A stretch of DNA of 64,000 bases from Strigamia acuminata (Eukaryota > Arthropoda > Chilopoda > Geophilomorpha > Linotaeniidae), in the NCBI GenBank assembly GCA_949358305.1, contig OX442323.1, positions 6,014,001 through 6,078,000 on the forward strand. Direction: 5' to 3'. Made by a program: the position numbers and the translations under genes. Positions 27,701-39,963 of the stretch are shown here, one piece after another. The notes under the pieces are model-generated. The model did not search any database. It saw only the letters and a list, made by a program, of their open reading frames with translations, and was not told where the DNA came from. Positions within the stretch are counted from its first letter, which is position 1. Every line of letters begins with the position of its first letter.

Positions 27701-30700
27701 AAATGAATGAATAAGTTAAGGGGAGGAAGAAAAAAAGAAAAGGAAAAAGGGAAAAAGAAAAATGGAAATTTTGCACCACCCAAGGATTGAAGCCGAAACG
27801 TGACTTTGCCCTCCTTTCGCAAACCCAATATAAATAAATAAATAGATAAATATGAGTAAATTATTATTTTGTACGATCGAAAAACTAATTGTGTAATTTC
27901 TAAACATTAAAGGCGATCGACAAATGAAGATTAATCCAAAAACTGATTAAGATTTCAAGTCGAGATTTGCAACATGGCAGCGCCCACCATCGTTTTATCG
28001 CTAAATAATTATACGGTGTTATCATTGCTTCCATTTTATTTTATTTTTTATTACGGTATATTTTAAAATATCGCGTAATTAAGGAAAACGGTCCAGTTTA
28101 GCTCCGAACTCCGGATCCGGAAGTCGATGTTTTTGTTATGGCGCTTGTGCCGCTTGTGCGGCTGTCATTACGGTGTGAATTAATTAAAGATTAGCTGTTT
28201 TAGGATGGTAAGAGTTGAATGAATTATACAAATTTGGTCGGAATTAGTGTTTTAACACCTTTGTAGTGACCGGTCGAAAAAAGTGGAAAAGAAATCACGT
28301 TAGACCGGTCGTAAATTAATTCTTTTTTTAAGATAGGCCTAATGAAAAAGGAAGAGAAATGTGATTGCTTGTGTGTTCAGTTAATTACAACGCGATTTGA
28401 AGACTTAAAAAAAGGATATGGGTGTGTGTGTGTATGTGTGTGTGTGTTGTATACATGCATATATCTTCTACATGTGTGAATTTTTATCTCGCAGTCGCTG
28501 ACTGATCGTAGATAATGAAGCGGGATGGAGAAAAACGTGGCAGTGATGAATGAGATTCATTACTAGATCCAATCCACTTGAGCGTGACACCCATTGAATG
28601 ATGAACTGGAAATGTCATTCTCAAAATGGTGGTAACAAATGAACTTCTCACCTCGCGAGCAATAACATTTTTCTCGTTTTGTTTGTTTTGGAATTGAAAT
28701 GATAATTTAACTAGCATTTATTCTAGTGATTTATGGCGGCTGTCACGGAAAACGCAATCCGCCATCAATAAACGGCGAATAAAACGAATAAAACGAATAA
28801 AATGAATAATTTCCTCCACAAAAATGGAAGAATTTATTTTTTTTATTAATTATATGAGTTATGTTTTATGTTTTTTGTTTGTTTGGGTGGGTTAAGGACT
28901 GTCAATAATGCACATTTTTGCTAACGTTGCATAACACCGAGGAATGTGTGGTTTCTTCAGATGGCAAAGCTATAAATCAACCCAAGCCCAAAGCAATTAC
29001 GCATTAAATAACTCAAAATAACATTTAAGATAAAAAAAATTTAAAAAAAGAGCCGCCATTCACATTTGATAATTAATTTTTTTGAAAAAAATAAAAAATA
29101 AAAAGTTGGTGATACAAGTTTTTATTTTTTTTATTTTTCAAAGTAGCGGATTAATTCAATTAATATAAAAAGCAGGGATTTAAAAAAAAAAAACCCGTGG
29201 AAAATAAAAATGGAAATCTCGCTAATCTGACAGAAGTGTCCACACCGCTCGTACATTAACACCTTCGCATTCCCACACACTACTAACTAAGCTAACACGC
29301 ATACAAAGGTTATCGAATCATTCATACATCATTTCGAGACACCGTCTTTAGAATAAATACAAAATGGCTATTATGAGCGAGAGAAGAAGTTGTAATTGAT
29401 TAAAAAATGCACAATAGGGCGTTGTTGGATGGATAGACTCACTCGGAAGCACTGGCACTTCGTTTTCTTTTGGCAGTGAGTTTGCATTCTTCCTTCGGGA
29501 GTTGTCGCTTCTTGCTCGTCGGCCAGTCCGACGTCGAGTCGACATTCAAGGGCCACGAATTTTTTCTCGGCGTTTTCTTCTCTTGTTGCCTTTCGACGTA
29601 GCTGTCGTAGGTCTGCACGTGATAAGTGTCACTTTGGGTGAGAGTTTTCATCACTGGAATTTAAGAAGAAAAAAATAAAAATTATTTCTTTTAATGTTTT
29701 TTAATTTGATTTATATTTTTTTTTTTTGTGGGAGAATTTGTTGATGACAAGGAATTACAAAAGGTCTGCAGGAGGTTGGTTTAATGTGAGGTTTCTTCTT
29801 CTTACATCGTTGCAATTACCAAGACGTGTGTGATAAATCTAGTTAAGTTCACACTGAGCAAAGACCTTTTAATTAAAGCCCAAATTCCAGGCCGGAAAAA
29901 TTTCTCTCTCTGCAGTTGTTAATATGCAGGGGAGAATGATCGCAGCAAGCAGTCCGACTTGCTCGTAACTTTGAATGCGAAAACGTTGAGCACGAGAAAG
30001 AAAGAAATAGGCCGCAAAAAATTAAATTTTTTGTGTTTTTAACCAACGATACACGAAAAATCGCAACATTTCTCGCATTTTTGGATCGGATACATGTATG
30101 TATTTATTTGTAACAGCGACCCATCTATGGACAAAGGGATACAGTGGGATCATTTGGGGCCCCCTAAAATCCAGGGGTTTTCGAGCAAGTAGAAATTAAA
30201 TAGCGTTAACCAGTTGGATCTGAATGAATCTTAAGCTTTAGGGCCTATGAAATAATAAGAATAACATTTAATAGAAAAGTTTGAACCCATGAAATATATT
30301 CGAGATCGAGAGCTAGGAATAAAAATAAACCGAGCGAGCTCTTCCGAATACCGCAATCGCAATCGTCGGATTCTATTCTTTTATGTATAACTACACAAGT
30401 GAAATGGCTCGACCAATGGGAGAAAGGCCCAATTTGTAGTTAGCGTGTTTGTTTTTGTATCTTTTGACACCACAAAACAAAAAAACAAACACCTAAGACA
30501 CTTCTAACACTTTTTTCACACGTTTTCTTTTTTTGGAACGTAGAATTGGATGTCTTTGGTGATTATTTGAGATTTGGAAATTTGAGTTACGCATGTGGGA
30601 ACCAAGGCTCAGGTAGATAGAGAACACTAATCGACAGCCCAGAACGTGACCCATAAATACTAGACTATTACGAATGCTAATTAGTTGATAATGGTTTCTT

Positions 30701-33700
30701 TTCCTTTTTTTAAGTACCACAAGCCGCAGACCCATCATTAGCACGTTATCATTGTTTCCACACATTAGGACATTGGCGCGTAATTAACAATTTGTATTTT
30801 TTGTTCCCTCTCCGGCGCTTTTATGGAAATGAGTGTTTGATTAAGTTGCCACGTGAGAATTCGGTTCGGGTTAGGAGCTTGCACTCGTAGACACCCACTG
30901 GTATTGCTCGGTGGGCCACCCAAAGTGCAAGTAACTCCCGCTCACGCCCAAAACGCATCTAACACTCGCAAAATGAGCTCTTTCTATCATAATGCTCGAC
31001 CAGGGGTGCTGTCAAGAGCACGTGATTTGCTAATTAAGGCGAAAGCGTGCAAGTTGTGTATATTTTTGTTTCGTTATCTCGCGCGATTTGTCGTTTATCA
31101 TTTATCACGTGAGTGAAAGGAGCAATGTCGTTTCATTCATCAGTCATGACGAAATGGTTAGTTGAGTGGTCAAATGTGCTAATGTCGGGGCGAAACGGCG
31201 TTGAAGAGTTGCAACATTGATGCGATAGTGATTTATGTCGGCTATCAGAGGGTGGAAATTAAGTGCGTGTTTGCTGGGCGGACGCCCGTTCATTTGGCTG
31301 GTAAATTGCTGTTTTGGAGCTTATCAATGAACTCGGCAACATTTGCTCTCGGGTTGATGGCGTAGCAGTTTGACCCCGGCGGGATAATATTTTGCATACA
31401 AACGACTTGATTACGAGTGGGAGATGTTAAGTCATGGTCAAGTTATGCGCTGTTCAATGGAAGTTCCTCAACTCAAACCAGTTTGCACATTTTGTCCGCA
31501 CAAATTAATAAATTCTTCATCTTGTGGCGGTTAAAATTTATTAATTTGTCCAGTGTTTTTGTGAAAAATCTCGGGTCGTTTACCCGCACAAAAAAATAAT
31601 TATTATAAAAAACATTTTAAGCAAAATTATTGCTTTTCATTATATCATTTAATACGAATTACGAATAATTAGTCTGTCAAATCGATGTTTTGCATCGAAA
31701 TCCCGATTTTTTGGCCCGTTTAATGGAGTTTTTCGAGCGCATAAATCAAACCAAAAACCGATCAATTCCTACTAATTCCTCGCCTAATTAAAATAACTAC
31801 CGAGAAAACATGCGATGAATTATCCCCAAACACTTTTTCCACAATATTTAATTTATTATTTTCTCGTTCTCTCGTAAATTGCAATTTTTTTCTTTCATCC
31901 CCGTCTCCCCGCCGATGAATTGAGTAAGATTGACAGCAATGAAAATTAAACCAATGCGTCAAGCTCGAAAAATGTGCAAAACCAACCCTTAATTACCGCA
32001 ACGAAATTCAGATCATATCTTACCACCATTGTGGTAAATATAATTTTCTTTTCATCTTTTTCTATATACTCTCTTTGTGCCCATCCAATGGATCATCACA
32101 CAAACACTAGAGCTAAGCAATAACAACGCTAATAAGTACTTGTGACAGCTTAATTACAGTAATATCGCAAACGAGCTAGAAAAAAAGAATTCCGCTCCGC
32201 CGCCATTGAAAAAACATTCGAAGAAAACATGGCCTGGCGACAAAAAATCGCAATAATGAGATTAAAATCTGAAGATGGCTCGTTAATAATATCAATTTGC
32301 TTTTTACGGATGGCTACGCGTATATTAGTTTGATTAATTTTTTTCTAAGCTATTTAGAATCTAAAAAGAATGTTCTTTTTTTCGATTACGTACCGACGTT
32401 CGCTTGATTCTTTTTGTTGAGTGCGACGAAAGCCGAGTTGTCGTCCACCCAAGCGACGTAAACGGAACCTACGGGGTTTGAAAAGTGCGTGAAATTCTAC
32501 GTTTGATTTTTGTTTCGTCGTTTTACCGAACGGCGCGAATAATTGCACTAGGTCTGACGTTTTCCACTCTTTGGGGAACTTTACGTGGAACACGTGGGTT
32601 CTCGGCGGCAGCACTTGGGGTAGAAAAATAGAAAAATTCAAAATTGAACTAATAATAATAAAATGGAACCACTCACCATCGTCCCCGTTTAGATTAATGT
32701 ACGGAATATCCTGGACTCGCATCAAGAATAATCTGACAACAACAAACATTTAATGCCGATTTAAAATTCGGGTGTGTTTTGGCACTAACTTGTTGATTAA
32801 TGGATCCACGGCCGGGCAGTCGACGCTTAATTTAGGTTCGTCTTTCTCCAAAGTGGCTGAAACGGACGACAAACAGTCAGCGTTTAATTGGCGACGATTA
32901 TTCGTGGTTTACCTAAGTAATCGGCCATGGTTATGAAGCAAATGCCGGTTACGTAAGCGTCGTAACCGGCTTCGTGTAGCTGTTCAGTTGATGTGTTGTA
33001 CCCTGTGACTCCTGGCGCGGTAACTGTTTCGATTAATTTAAATTTAATTTAAATTTAAATTATTATTTAATTATTATTTACCGATTTGTGGTTTAACGAA
33101 TGGATTTTTCTCGAGTAATAATTGCAATTCGCCTAATGTCGTCGTGTTGATTAGATCTCGCAGTGGCTGCGTGCTGGCCATCAGTTTTGTGTCCAATATT
33201 CTTTTTAAAAATTAAAACAAAAATGTTTTACAATTTGAATTAAGTTGATTAATTAAAGCGAATCCACCTGGGAAAGACGAATTTCGACAGCGATTTAAAT
33301 TCGTCGTAATCGGCCGGCAGGGGCGAGCAGAATTGGTGGAGAATGTGGCATAAATCTAGGAGCATGTTGTGTCCAACTATTAATTTTTCCTGCAAAATAA
33401 TTAAATTGTTTTGAAGAAGTTGGTTAGAACTTAGAAGAAGCGGTTAAAATTCCTTACGCTTTTGGATAGCATTTTGATGATTTTTGAAAAACCAACGGCT
33501 TCGTCTAATTCGTCCTGAAACGTGAAATGGAGTTGAAATTGGGTGAAATGTTGGAGTGTTTTTTTTTTTAACTAACGAGTTCCGTGCTCTTTTTAGCCAC
33601 TTCCATCTCCTTCATTTTGTCCACGTCCGCTTTGACCACCATTATGTATCGTTCGCGGGCGTCTTTCTTTTTCGTGTCCAAGTGGATTCCGGTTTTAAAT

Positions 33701-34935
33701 CGAGATTTGACGTTTTGATAGATCAGTTTTCTTAGAAATCTAAATAAAAAAAAATTTTTAAACAAAAAATTTTAAATTGGAAATTTTGGTTTGAAATATA
33801 TAAAAAAGAAATTGTTCTACGCGTTGCACGGTTTCAATTCCAGGCTCTGCTCGTCGCTGTCAATCAAATTGGAGATTTTTTCACTGCAAATAATTTTTTT
33901 TTTGGTTTAATTTTTTTTTAAATTATAATTTTTGGATTTTTAAATTACCAAATGTCCTCTATAAAGGGCTTGTGCTCGTCCGGAGTGGCGATTTTCCTGC
34001 TGTCTTCGGACTCGATGAGCGGCGAGGAGAACTGTTGGTGACGTTGTTCCAGTTGCTCTCGCAAGCGCCGTTCGTCGCACGGCGATAAATAAGGAATGCC
34101 TTGTTTGAAGAGTTTATTGAAGTCGAAGCCAACGTTGGACAGAAAATCAATACTCGAGCTCTAGATAAAAACAATTTTTTTAGCGTTTAAAATGGAGAAA
34201 AAATGAAATTATCTCATGTACCTGGCAGTAAAATTTCACATCTGCACTCTGTCTTCCAAAAGGGCGTGGAAATATGTAAAAATTAAACGGCTTCGTCTCG
34301 TAACTAAAAATGTAATTGAAAATTATTCGTATTTGCATCCGACAACGTTTGTTTTTGTTTACCAATTCCTGGCTTTATCGTATTTGAAAGTGCAGAGACC
34401 GAATTGAACCAATAAAAACTCCATTGCTCCCTGAAACGACAAACATTGTAATTTAGAATTATAATTTTGTTTTCGTAGTTACCTCTCTGATTTTTTGGTA
34501 TCGGCCATTTGGAGTGTCGAATCCGTGTAGTATCTTTCCGCTGTTTAAACCTTGAATTTTTTGAAGGCGAATTTTTTAATTTGGATAAAAATTAGTGGTG
34601 GGGAATGTGAAATTTGTACCTGTAAATTCGCCGTCGATTGCGATAAAAGACGCTTCCTTGATGGCGTCTGAGATGACGCTTAATTTCTCTTTGAAGTCTA
34701 AACGAAAAATGTATGTTTTACTTTCACTTAAGTGTGTTTTAGCAAGCATATGCGCTAGTCATCTTCGATTAACCCTCGATTGTTCTTTGATAGGCGTTTA
34801 AAATGGATTCAGGTCGGTTGGACTTGTAATGATCGAGGTTTATTTTTGAATCGCGCTCTTTTTTTCGGGGGAAATGAGGGAAATTACTGTTTGAAAACAC
34901 TATTTTTTCCACTTACTGCTTTTTGTCACCTCCAT
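24712..34935 (-). CDS. PARN: poly(A)-specific ribonuclease PARN, 19 exons, 608 aa
   Basis: Removes poly(A) tails from mRNA and trims small RNAs; a DEDDh-family 3' exonuclease. Exons (minus strand, 5' to 3'): 34917-34935, 34620-34697, 34483-34550, 34363-34430, 34222-34303, 33949-34160, 33821-33883, 33577-33739, 33458-33514, 33268-33389, 33082-33200, 32913-33023, 32790-32856, 32677-32732, 32527-32613, 32394-32468, 29443-29653, 25125-25180, 24712-24824. All joins keep phase and sum to 1827 nt. The start MEVTKSNFKEKL aligns with vertebrate PARN; AIDGEF gives catalytic D28 and E30, GHNMLLD the third acidic residue, and [11 protein letters not shown] the His/Asp pair. The R3H-like region falls in exons 6-8. 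The RRM is encoded by exons 15-16 ([14 protein letters not shown], then [12 protein letters not shown]). The tail is lysine-rich ([10 protein letters not shown]) and ends in IFEEDNVWE, like the vertebrate C-terminus. It appears intact. Two introns are long (2.7 and 4.3 kb); the others are mostly 50-200 bp. Confidence 0.96.
25181..29442 (-). other. long PARN intron (4.3 kb)
   Basis: This intron separates the exon ending in an SASAS stretch from the short lysine/glutamine-rich exon at 25125-25180. Nothing coding is recognised inside. It holds an imperfect GGY repeat at about 27316-27345, many AT-rich tracts and a TG microsatellite near 28420. Confidence 0.75.
28420..28449 (+). repeat. TG dinucleotide microsatellite
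   Basis: A near-perfect run of TG repeats with one A interruption, inside the 4.3-kb PARN intron. Confidence 0.9.
29654..32393 (-). other. long PARN intron (2.7 kb)
   Basis: This intron lies between the RRM-encoding exon and the first tail exon of PARN. No gene on either strand is supported. An open frame at 30853-31116 (plus) has no recognisable domain. Confidence 0.75.
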
Positions 34936-35240
34936 TTTGTACCAAACATGCGTAGTCGATAAAAAGTTGAAAATGCTCGATTAGTTATCCCCGTCGCTAA
35001 CCCCTGCATGGTGCTTCGGACACTGTGGTCAGAAGGTATATCAAGAAATTTTAATAATTTCAATAATGATTTACAACGATTGATCCAGACGTTTAATTAT
35101 AGTTTGATTGACAGGAGTTTAACAAAAGTGGAAGTCGCATGATGAAATCCCACAGACACTGATTTTGCAGGAAAAGTAATGGAGGAAATAACAAAATAGA
35201 TCAAAATGGTATATCACTGCAATTTGCTTTATGTAATGCA

Positions 35241-35405
35241 CAAATACGGCATTTTTCCTTGAAAAATCGACAATTTTATTCAAATATTTCTAATTGATTG
35301 ACAGTTTGAAATTTCCAAATGTACAAATACGGATTTTTTTCCTTGAAAAATCGACGATTTTATTGAAATATTTCTCATTTATTGCCAGCTTGAAATTTCC
35401 AAATG
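35241..35405 (+). repeat. 83-bp tandem duplication upstream of first A4GALT-like gene
   Basis: Two direct copies of about 83 bp start at CAAATACGG (35241 and 35324) and share TTCCTTGAAAAATCGAC and TTGAAATTTCCAAATG. The second copy ends 58 bp before the start codon of the downstream gene, so the duplication lies in its promoter or 5' leader. Whether it regulates the gene is not shown by the sequence. Confidence 0.85.
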
Positions 35406-35462
35406 TTCAGATTTATTTTTCTTTTCCTTCAGGTTTATTCCAGTAACATAAATCACTCAAAG

Positions 35463-36665
35463 ATGGCTTTTATTATCGCCATTTTATTTACAATCCTCAC
35501 CATATTTTACATAATAACAAGTTTACTCACCAAAGGTAAATAAAATTTAAAAAATAAAAAAATAAACAATAATTTTTATTTTATTTTTTAAATAATATTT
35601 TTGTAGCGGCTTTAAATTTTGACTACCAAAGTGAAAATTGCCTAAATTCCACACCGGATTCAAGATTCCTCAACCTGCTTTGGTACACAAACACTTCGCA
35701 TTGCGTTGTCAATTTTGCTCGCCCCACTCACAACTCCTCACATTCCAAACGGTGGAAATCGAATGGTAGACCAACAAAAAACCAACCAAAAAACATCTTC
35801 CATTAAAACTTCTTTATCTAAATTTCCAGAGCCGAGAAAAATCTTTCTAATGGAAACATCAGGCAACCCGAATTTGAACGCCCGACAAGCGTGCGCGGTC
35901 GAGTCCGCCGCCAGACAAAACCAACACATGCACGTCGTTGTATACTTCACGTCACCCAATCTTGACCTAAGTAGCGACGAAATCCTCGCTTTAGTCGACA
36001 TTCCCAACATAAGTTTTCAGCATCTGAACATGAACGAGTATTTCGAATGCTCCCCGCTGCACTCTTGGTACTCGAAAGGCGACTGGATCGCGAGCCCCTA
36101 CAGGATCTCGCACATGAGCGACGCATTGCGCTTCCTAACCCTCTGGAAATTCGGCGGAATGTACCTCGACCTGGACGTGATCGTCATCAAACCGATGGAC
36201 GCCTTGAGGAACTTTGCGGGCAAAGAAAGCGACATCGTGGTGGCGCCTGGCGTCATAGCGTTCGACCGGGGCCACAAATTCTTAACGGAATGTCTGGAAG
36301 AGTTCGCCAACACCTACAGCGGATCCGACTGGGGTTGGAACGGACCGCAACTCATCACGCGAGTACTCAAGCGGGTTTGCGGCGGGATCGCGAGTTTGGA
36401 CGAGGTGTCGCGGGACAGGTGCGGCGGGGTCACCGTGCTGCCGTCGAGCGCGTTTTACGCCTTGGCTTGGAAAGAGTGGAGGGATTTTTTTGACGCGGGC
36501 AAGGCGGGGAAGGTAATGCAACGAATCAATGATAGTTATTTAATTCACGTGTGGAATAAGCACAGCAGTCGCACGCCGGTTAACATCGGATCCGGACAAC
36601 CGTACGATGTTATCGCGAAAAAATATTGTCCGTCTGTTTATTCGGTACAAAGGAAATCGTTTTAG
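35463..36665 (+). CDS. A4GALT-like type II Golgi glycosyltransferase (copy 1)
   Basis: Likely transfers a sugar (Gal or GalNAc, alpha-1,4) onto glycolipid or glycan acceptors in the Golgi. Exons 35463-35535, 35607-35765 and 35830-36665 join in phase to 355 aa. Residues 4-23 form one hydrophobic signal anchor, then a stem with NXS/T sites, then the catalytic domain from about residue 80 (KIFLMETSG). SHMSDALRFLTLWKFGG is followed by the DXD motif LDLDVIVIK (DLD at 191-193), which binds metal-UDP-sugar in this fold (GT32, Gly_transf_sug plus Gb3_synth). WGWNGPQLITRVL and HVWNKHS are further family landmarks. The second intron (35766-35829, 64 bp, GT...CCAG) is required: without it the frame breaks. 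Copy 2 lacks this intron. The exact donor and acceptor sugars cannot be read from sequence. Confidence 0.93.
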
Positions 36666-37839
36666 ATTTGTTTTTGTATATTTTAACATTTTAAATTTAA
36701 ATTTTTTTTTTAATTTTTTTTAAATTTTTAAATTTTGTTTTGTTTTTGTTTGTGGTTGTCTTTATTTGTTGTATTATATTTTTAAAAAAAAATCATGTAT
36801 AAGCGACTTTAGTCTTTAAATAATATTTTTTGATGAAAGATTTTGATTTCTAGATAAAGAATTACGAATTTGAAATTTTATTGCGATTTTTACGAGAGAT
36901 TCAAGACGAAACCAAATATGGTTTCTATACTTGGTAGTTTATTTATAAAACGCCGAATTATGTTTACACTTTTCGCCACGAGGGTGCGTAGACGAAGAAA
37001 AGTAGTCGGCGAGAAAACGACTGACCTGAACGGTAAAACGATTAATACTACGTTTAACACAACTTTTAATAATCGTTTATCAAGATTCTCAATTACGACT
37101 GGCGATGACGCCATGCCGAGCTCTCCCGCAACGGCATCACGGCTAAAAACAACAACTGACGAACCGCAACTGGAATTTCGCAATGATGTCAACAACTCGC
37201 ACGCAACGTTGAATATACGGAAATTTCCACGAAATTAATTTCTCCGAAATCTTTTTTTTAACAAAAAAGCGTGGAGAATGCCACACGGAAATTTCGAGCA
37301 TCGAATTGTAATGGAGAAGGGGAGCAAATCTTTCAGCTGTGTCATTTCAAACTCGAGTTTTCCCTATCAATTTGAACCTTGATCTTCGTAGACGTGCGAA
37401 TACCGATATTAGCGATTGCTTTTTTTTCTCGCTGTTAAAAGCATTTTGCACAATTTCATTTATTTAACCGACGCTGGCCGTAGTAATAGGCAAATGGTTT
37501 CATTCAACAGGTACCGAACGAGGTAAATTACTTCCCTTTATTGACTTCAACTAATAAATATTTCAATCTAAACTCCGCCCTTACGGTTGTGTGTAAAACT
37601 GCCGTAAAAATAGATGGAAACGTATGTTTTTTGTGAATACAAACACAACTACAAATGTTTTTCAATTTAAACTCCGCCCTTACGGTTGTGTGTAAAACTA
37701 CCGTAAAAATCGATGGAAACGTATGTTTTTAATGGATTCAGTTACTGCAAACGTTTCTACGATTCCATAGTTACTGTTGCCACACATTTATCGTGTTTAC
37801 GCTTTATTTATGTCCATTTTCTTTCAGATTCCACGTATA
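36666..37839 (+). other. intergenic region between the two glycosyltransferase genes
   Basis: Begins with a T-rich 3' flank. An open frame at 36918-37238 (ATG to stop, about 106 codons, basic, no recognised domain) is of doubtful reality. Two direct copies of a roughly 75-bp block start at about 37562 and 37660, each with ACTCCGCCCTTACGG, a CCGTAAAA complement of TTACGG, and GATGGAAACGTATG. The second copy ends about 100 bp before the start codon of gene 2 and may belong to its promoter. Confidence 0.6.
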
Positions 37840-38980
37840 ATGGCCAGTAAGAAAGTCGCTTTCTCCATCGTGATTGCATTCGCAATCGTGGGGATGTTCT
37901 ACACGCTGATTCCTATCGCCAGCAAAGGTAGTCAATCAAGCAAAAACAAAAAATTCAAAACGTTATCTTTTGATTTAAATTAATTTTAATCAATTTTCAT
38001 TGATAGTGCCGACGGACGTTTCCGAAATTTTCTACACGAGCGAATTTTGCTCGAATACCTCATCAGAATCCGCCACAGTTTTATTCAACACGATGCCTTT
38101 TAGGACTTTTACACTCAACATTTCATCGTCCACTCAATCACCAGTGCCTAGCAAAATTTTCCTCATGGAAACCTCAGGAAAAGATTTTTTAAACGCCCGT
38201 CAGGCGTGCGCGGTCGAATCGGCCGCTCGACAGAACCCGGACATGCAGGTTATAGTGTTGTTTACGTCGCCGTCCCTCGATATTAATAACGCAGAAATAC
38301 TAACACTCATTGAAATTCCAAATATTAGTTTCGAGTACCTCAACTTGATTAAATATTTCAACTGTTCGCCGCTCGTCACTTGGTACAAGGAAGGCGAGTG
38401 GAGGAAAAGCCCGTACAAAATCTCGCACATGAGCGACGCATTACGGTTCCTAACGCTGTGGAAATTCGGCGGCATTTACCTGGATTTGGACGTAGTGGTG
38501 ATCAAGTCGCTGGCCGAGTTGAGAAACTGTGCGGGCAAGGAGAGCAAGATAGTGGTCGCGCCGGGCGTGATGGCCTTCGATCGGGGACACAATTTCCTCA
38601 ACGAATGTCTGGTCGAGTTCTCCAACACGTACAGCGGCTCCGATTGGGGCTGGAACGGGCCGAAGCTCTTCACGCGAGTACTTAAGAGGGTTTGCGGGGG
38701 GATCAAGACTTTGAACGAGGTGACGCGGGAGCGCTGCGACGGGGTCACCGTGCTGCCGTCCACGGCGTTTTACGCGTTGGGGTGGGAGGAATGGAGGGAT
38801 TTTTTTAACGCGAGTAGAACGGAGGAAGCGATGAAGAAGTTTAAGGAGAGTTACTTAATTCATGTGTGGAATAAGCATAGTGTTAATACGCCGGTTAAGA
38901 TTGGGTCTGGTCAGGCGTACGAGGTTGTTGCGAAGAAGTATTGTCCGTCCATTTACGCCATACAGAAAAATACTTTTTAA
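37840..38980 (+). CDS. A4GALT-like type II Golgi glycosyltransferase (copy 2)
   Basis: Paralogue of the preceding gene in the same orientation. Exons 37840-37927 and 38007-38980 join in phase to 353 aa. Residues 6-28 form the signal anchor. The stem has several NXS/T sites and differs strongly from copy 1. The catalytic domain is very similar: KIFLMETSGKDFLNARQACA, SHMSDALRFLTLWKFGG and the DXD motif LDLDVVVIK (DLD at 189-191). The C-terminal block SGSDWGWNGPKL and HVWNKHSVNTPV also match. The strong catalytic-domain likeness with divergent stems suggests duplication followed by change in acceptor or localisation, or gene conversion over the catalytic part. No break is visible. Confidence 0.94.
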
Positions 38981-39963
38981 TTTTTTTTTTTTTTGGTTAA
39001 TTTTTTTGAGATTTTTTCCGATGATATTCTTAAAACAGATCTGAATTGTGCATTTGTTATTTTTGTGCGTAAAATTGTGTTGTTGTTAAACGAAATCATG
39101 TATTTTGAGAGCTAAATATTGATATTTTCAAAGGGGAATGAGATGTTGCGCAGTTTGACGAGATTTATTCGTGATTTATTTATTCTTATGAGAGTATTTT
39201 AGCGAAACGTGTTTTTATTTTCTGGCACGATTAAGAGATTACTTAATTGGTCTTGTGTGTTTTATTTGCGAGGAATAGCTGGAGTGTGAGTAAAGTGTAT
39301 TGACGCTTTATAGATCTTAGTTTTATTTTTGTTTCAAACTCAAGTTTTATGGAAATGTAAATCTCTTTCTATTTATTCGGACGTGTATTTGACAAATCCT
39401 GTTTCGTGATGAAAGCAGACAAATTTTATTTTTTTTTTATTTTACTCGATTAAAATTGATATACGAATTATGAATTGATTTTTTGTGTGTTTTAATCGGG
39501 GGTGTGAGTACGTTTCTTTTTTTCCAGATATCTAGTTTTGAGTTAGTCGAATTAAAATGTTCCAAGTCGACGCTAGATGGCGCAACGAAATTCATCGAAT
39601 GTTTTTCAGTGGATTACAGGAAATTAAATTTTGTTAAATAAACATGTACTGTAAAGAATTATTTGATTTTTTTTAAATTTTGATTTGTTATTGAATCCGG
39701 GAAAAATTATTTTCAACCGAATCAGTATTGATGACGCTTTATTTATTATCAAGTTTCAGGTTTCTTTCACCAGATGGAAGCACGACCGAAAGCAAGGATC
39801 AGATTGGATTGTGGGAAGAAGACTAGCGCGGCGTCATGGGCGGCAGCTATGGCATCCACAATCGAAACAGGAGTTGTCTCAACGCCATAATGTATTTGGG
39901 TAAGTACCAAATTTAATAATGTACAACTGAATAAATCTAAACAATCTGCCATTATTATTATTT
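38981..39963. other. gene-less stretch after the glycosyltransferases
   Basis: No supported gene. A plus-strand segment at about 39800-39900 ends in a good donor-like TTG/GTAAGT, and an acceptor-like TTTTAG precedes 39967. The joined frame would code for only about 50 aa with no known family, so it is left unannotated. Confidence 0.5.

Noticed and set aside
36047-36521. Open frames of 79-148 codons antisense to or in another frame of the first glycosyltransferase
   Set aside because: They are shadows of the GC-rich catalytic exon; the same shadows recur over the paralogue.
36870-37238. 122-codon frame between the two glycosyltransferase genes
   Set aside because: Starts with TTG, has no recognisable domain and no paralogue after the second gene; mentioned only as part of the intergenic entry.
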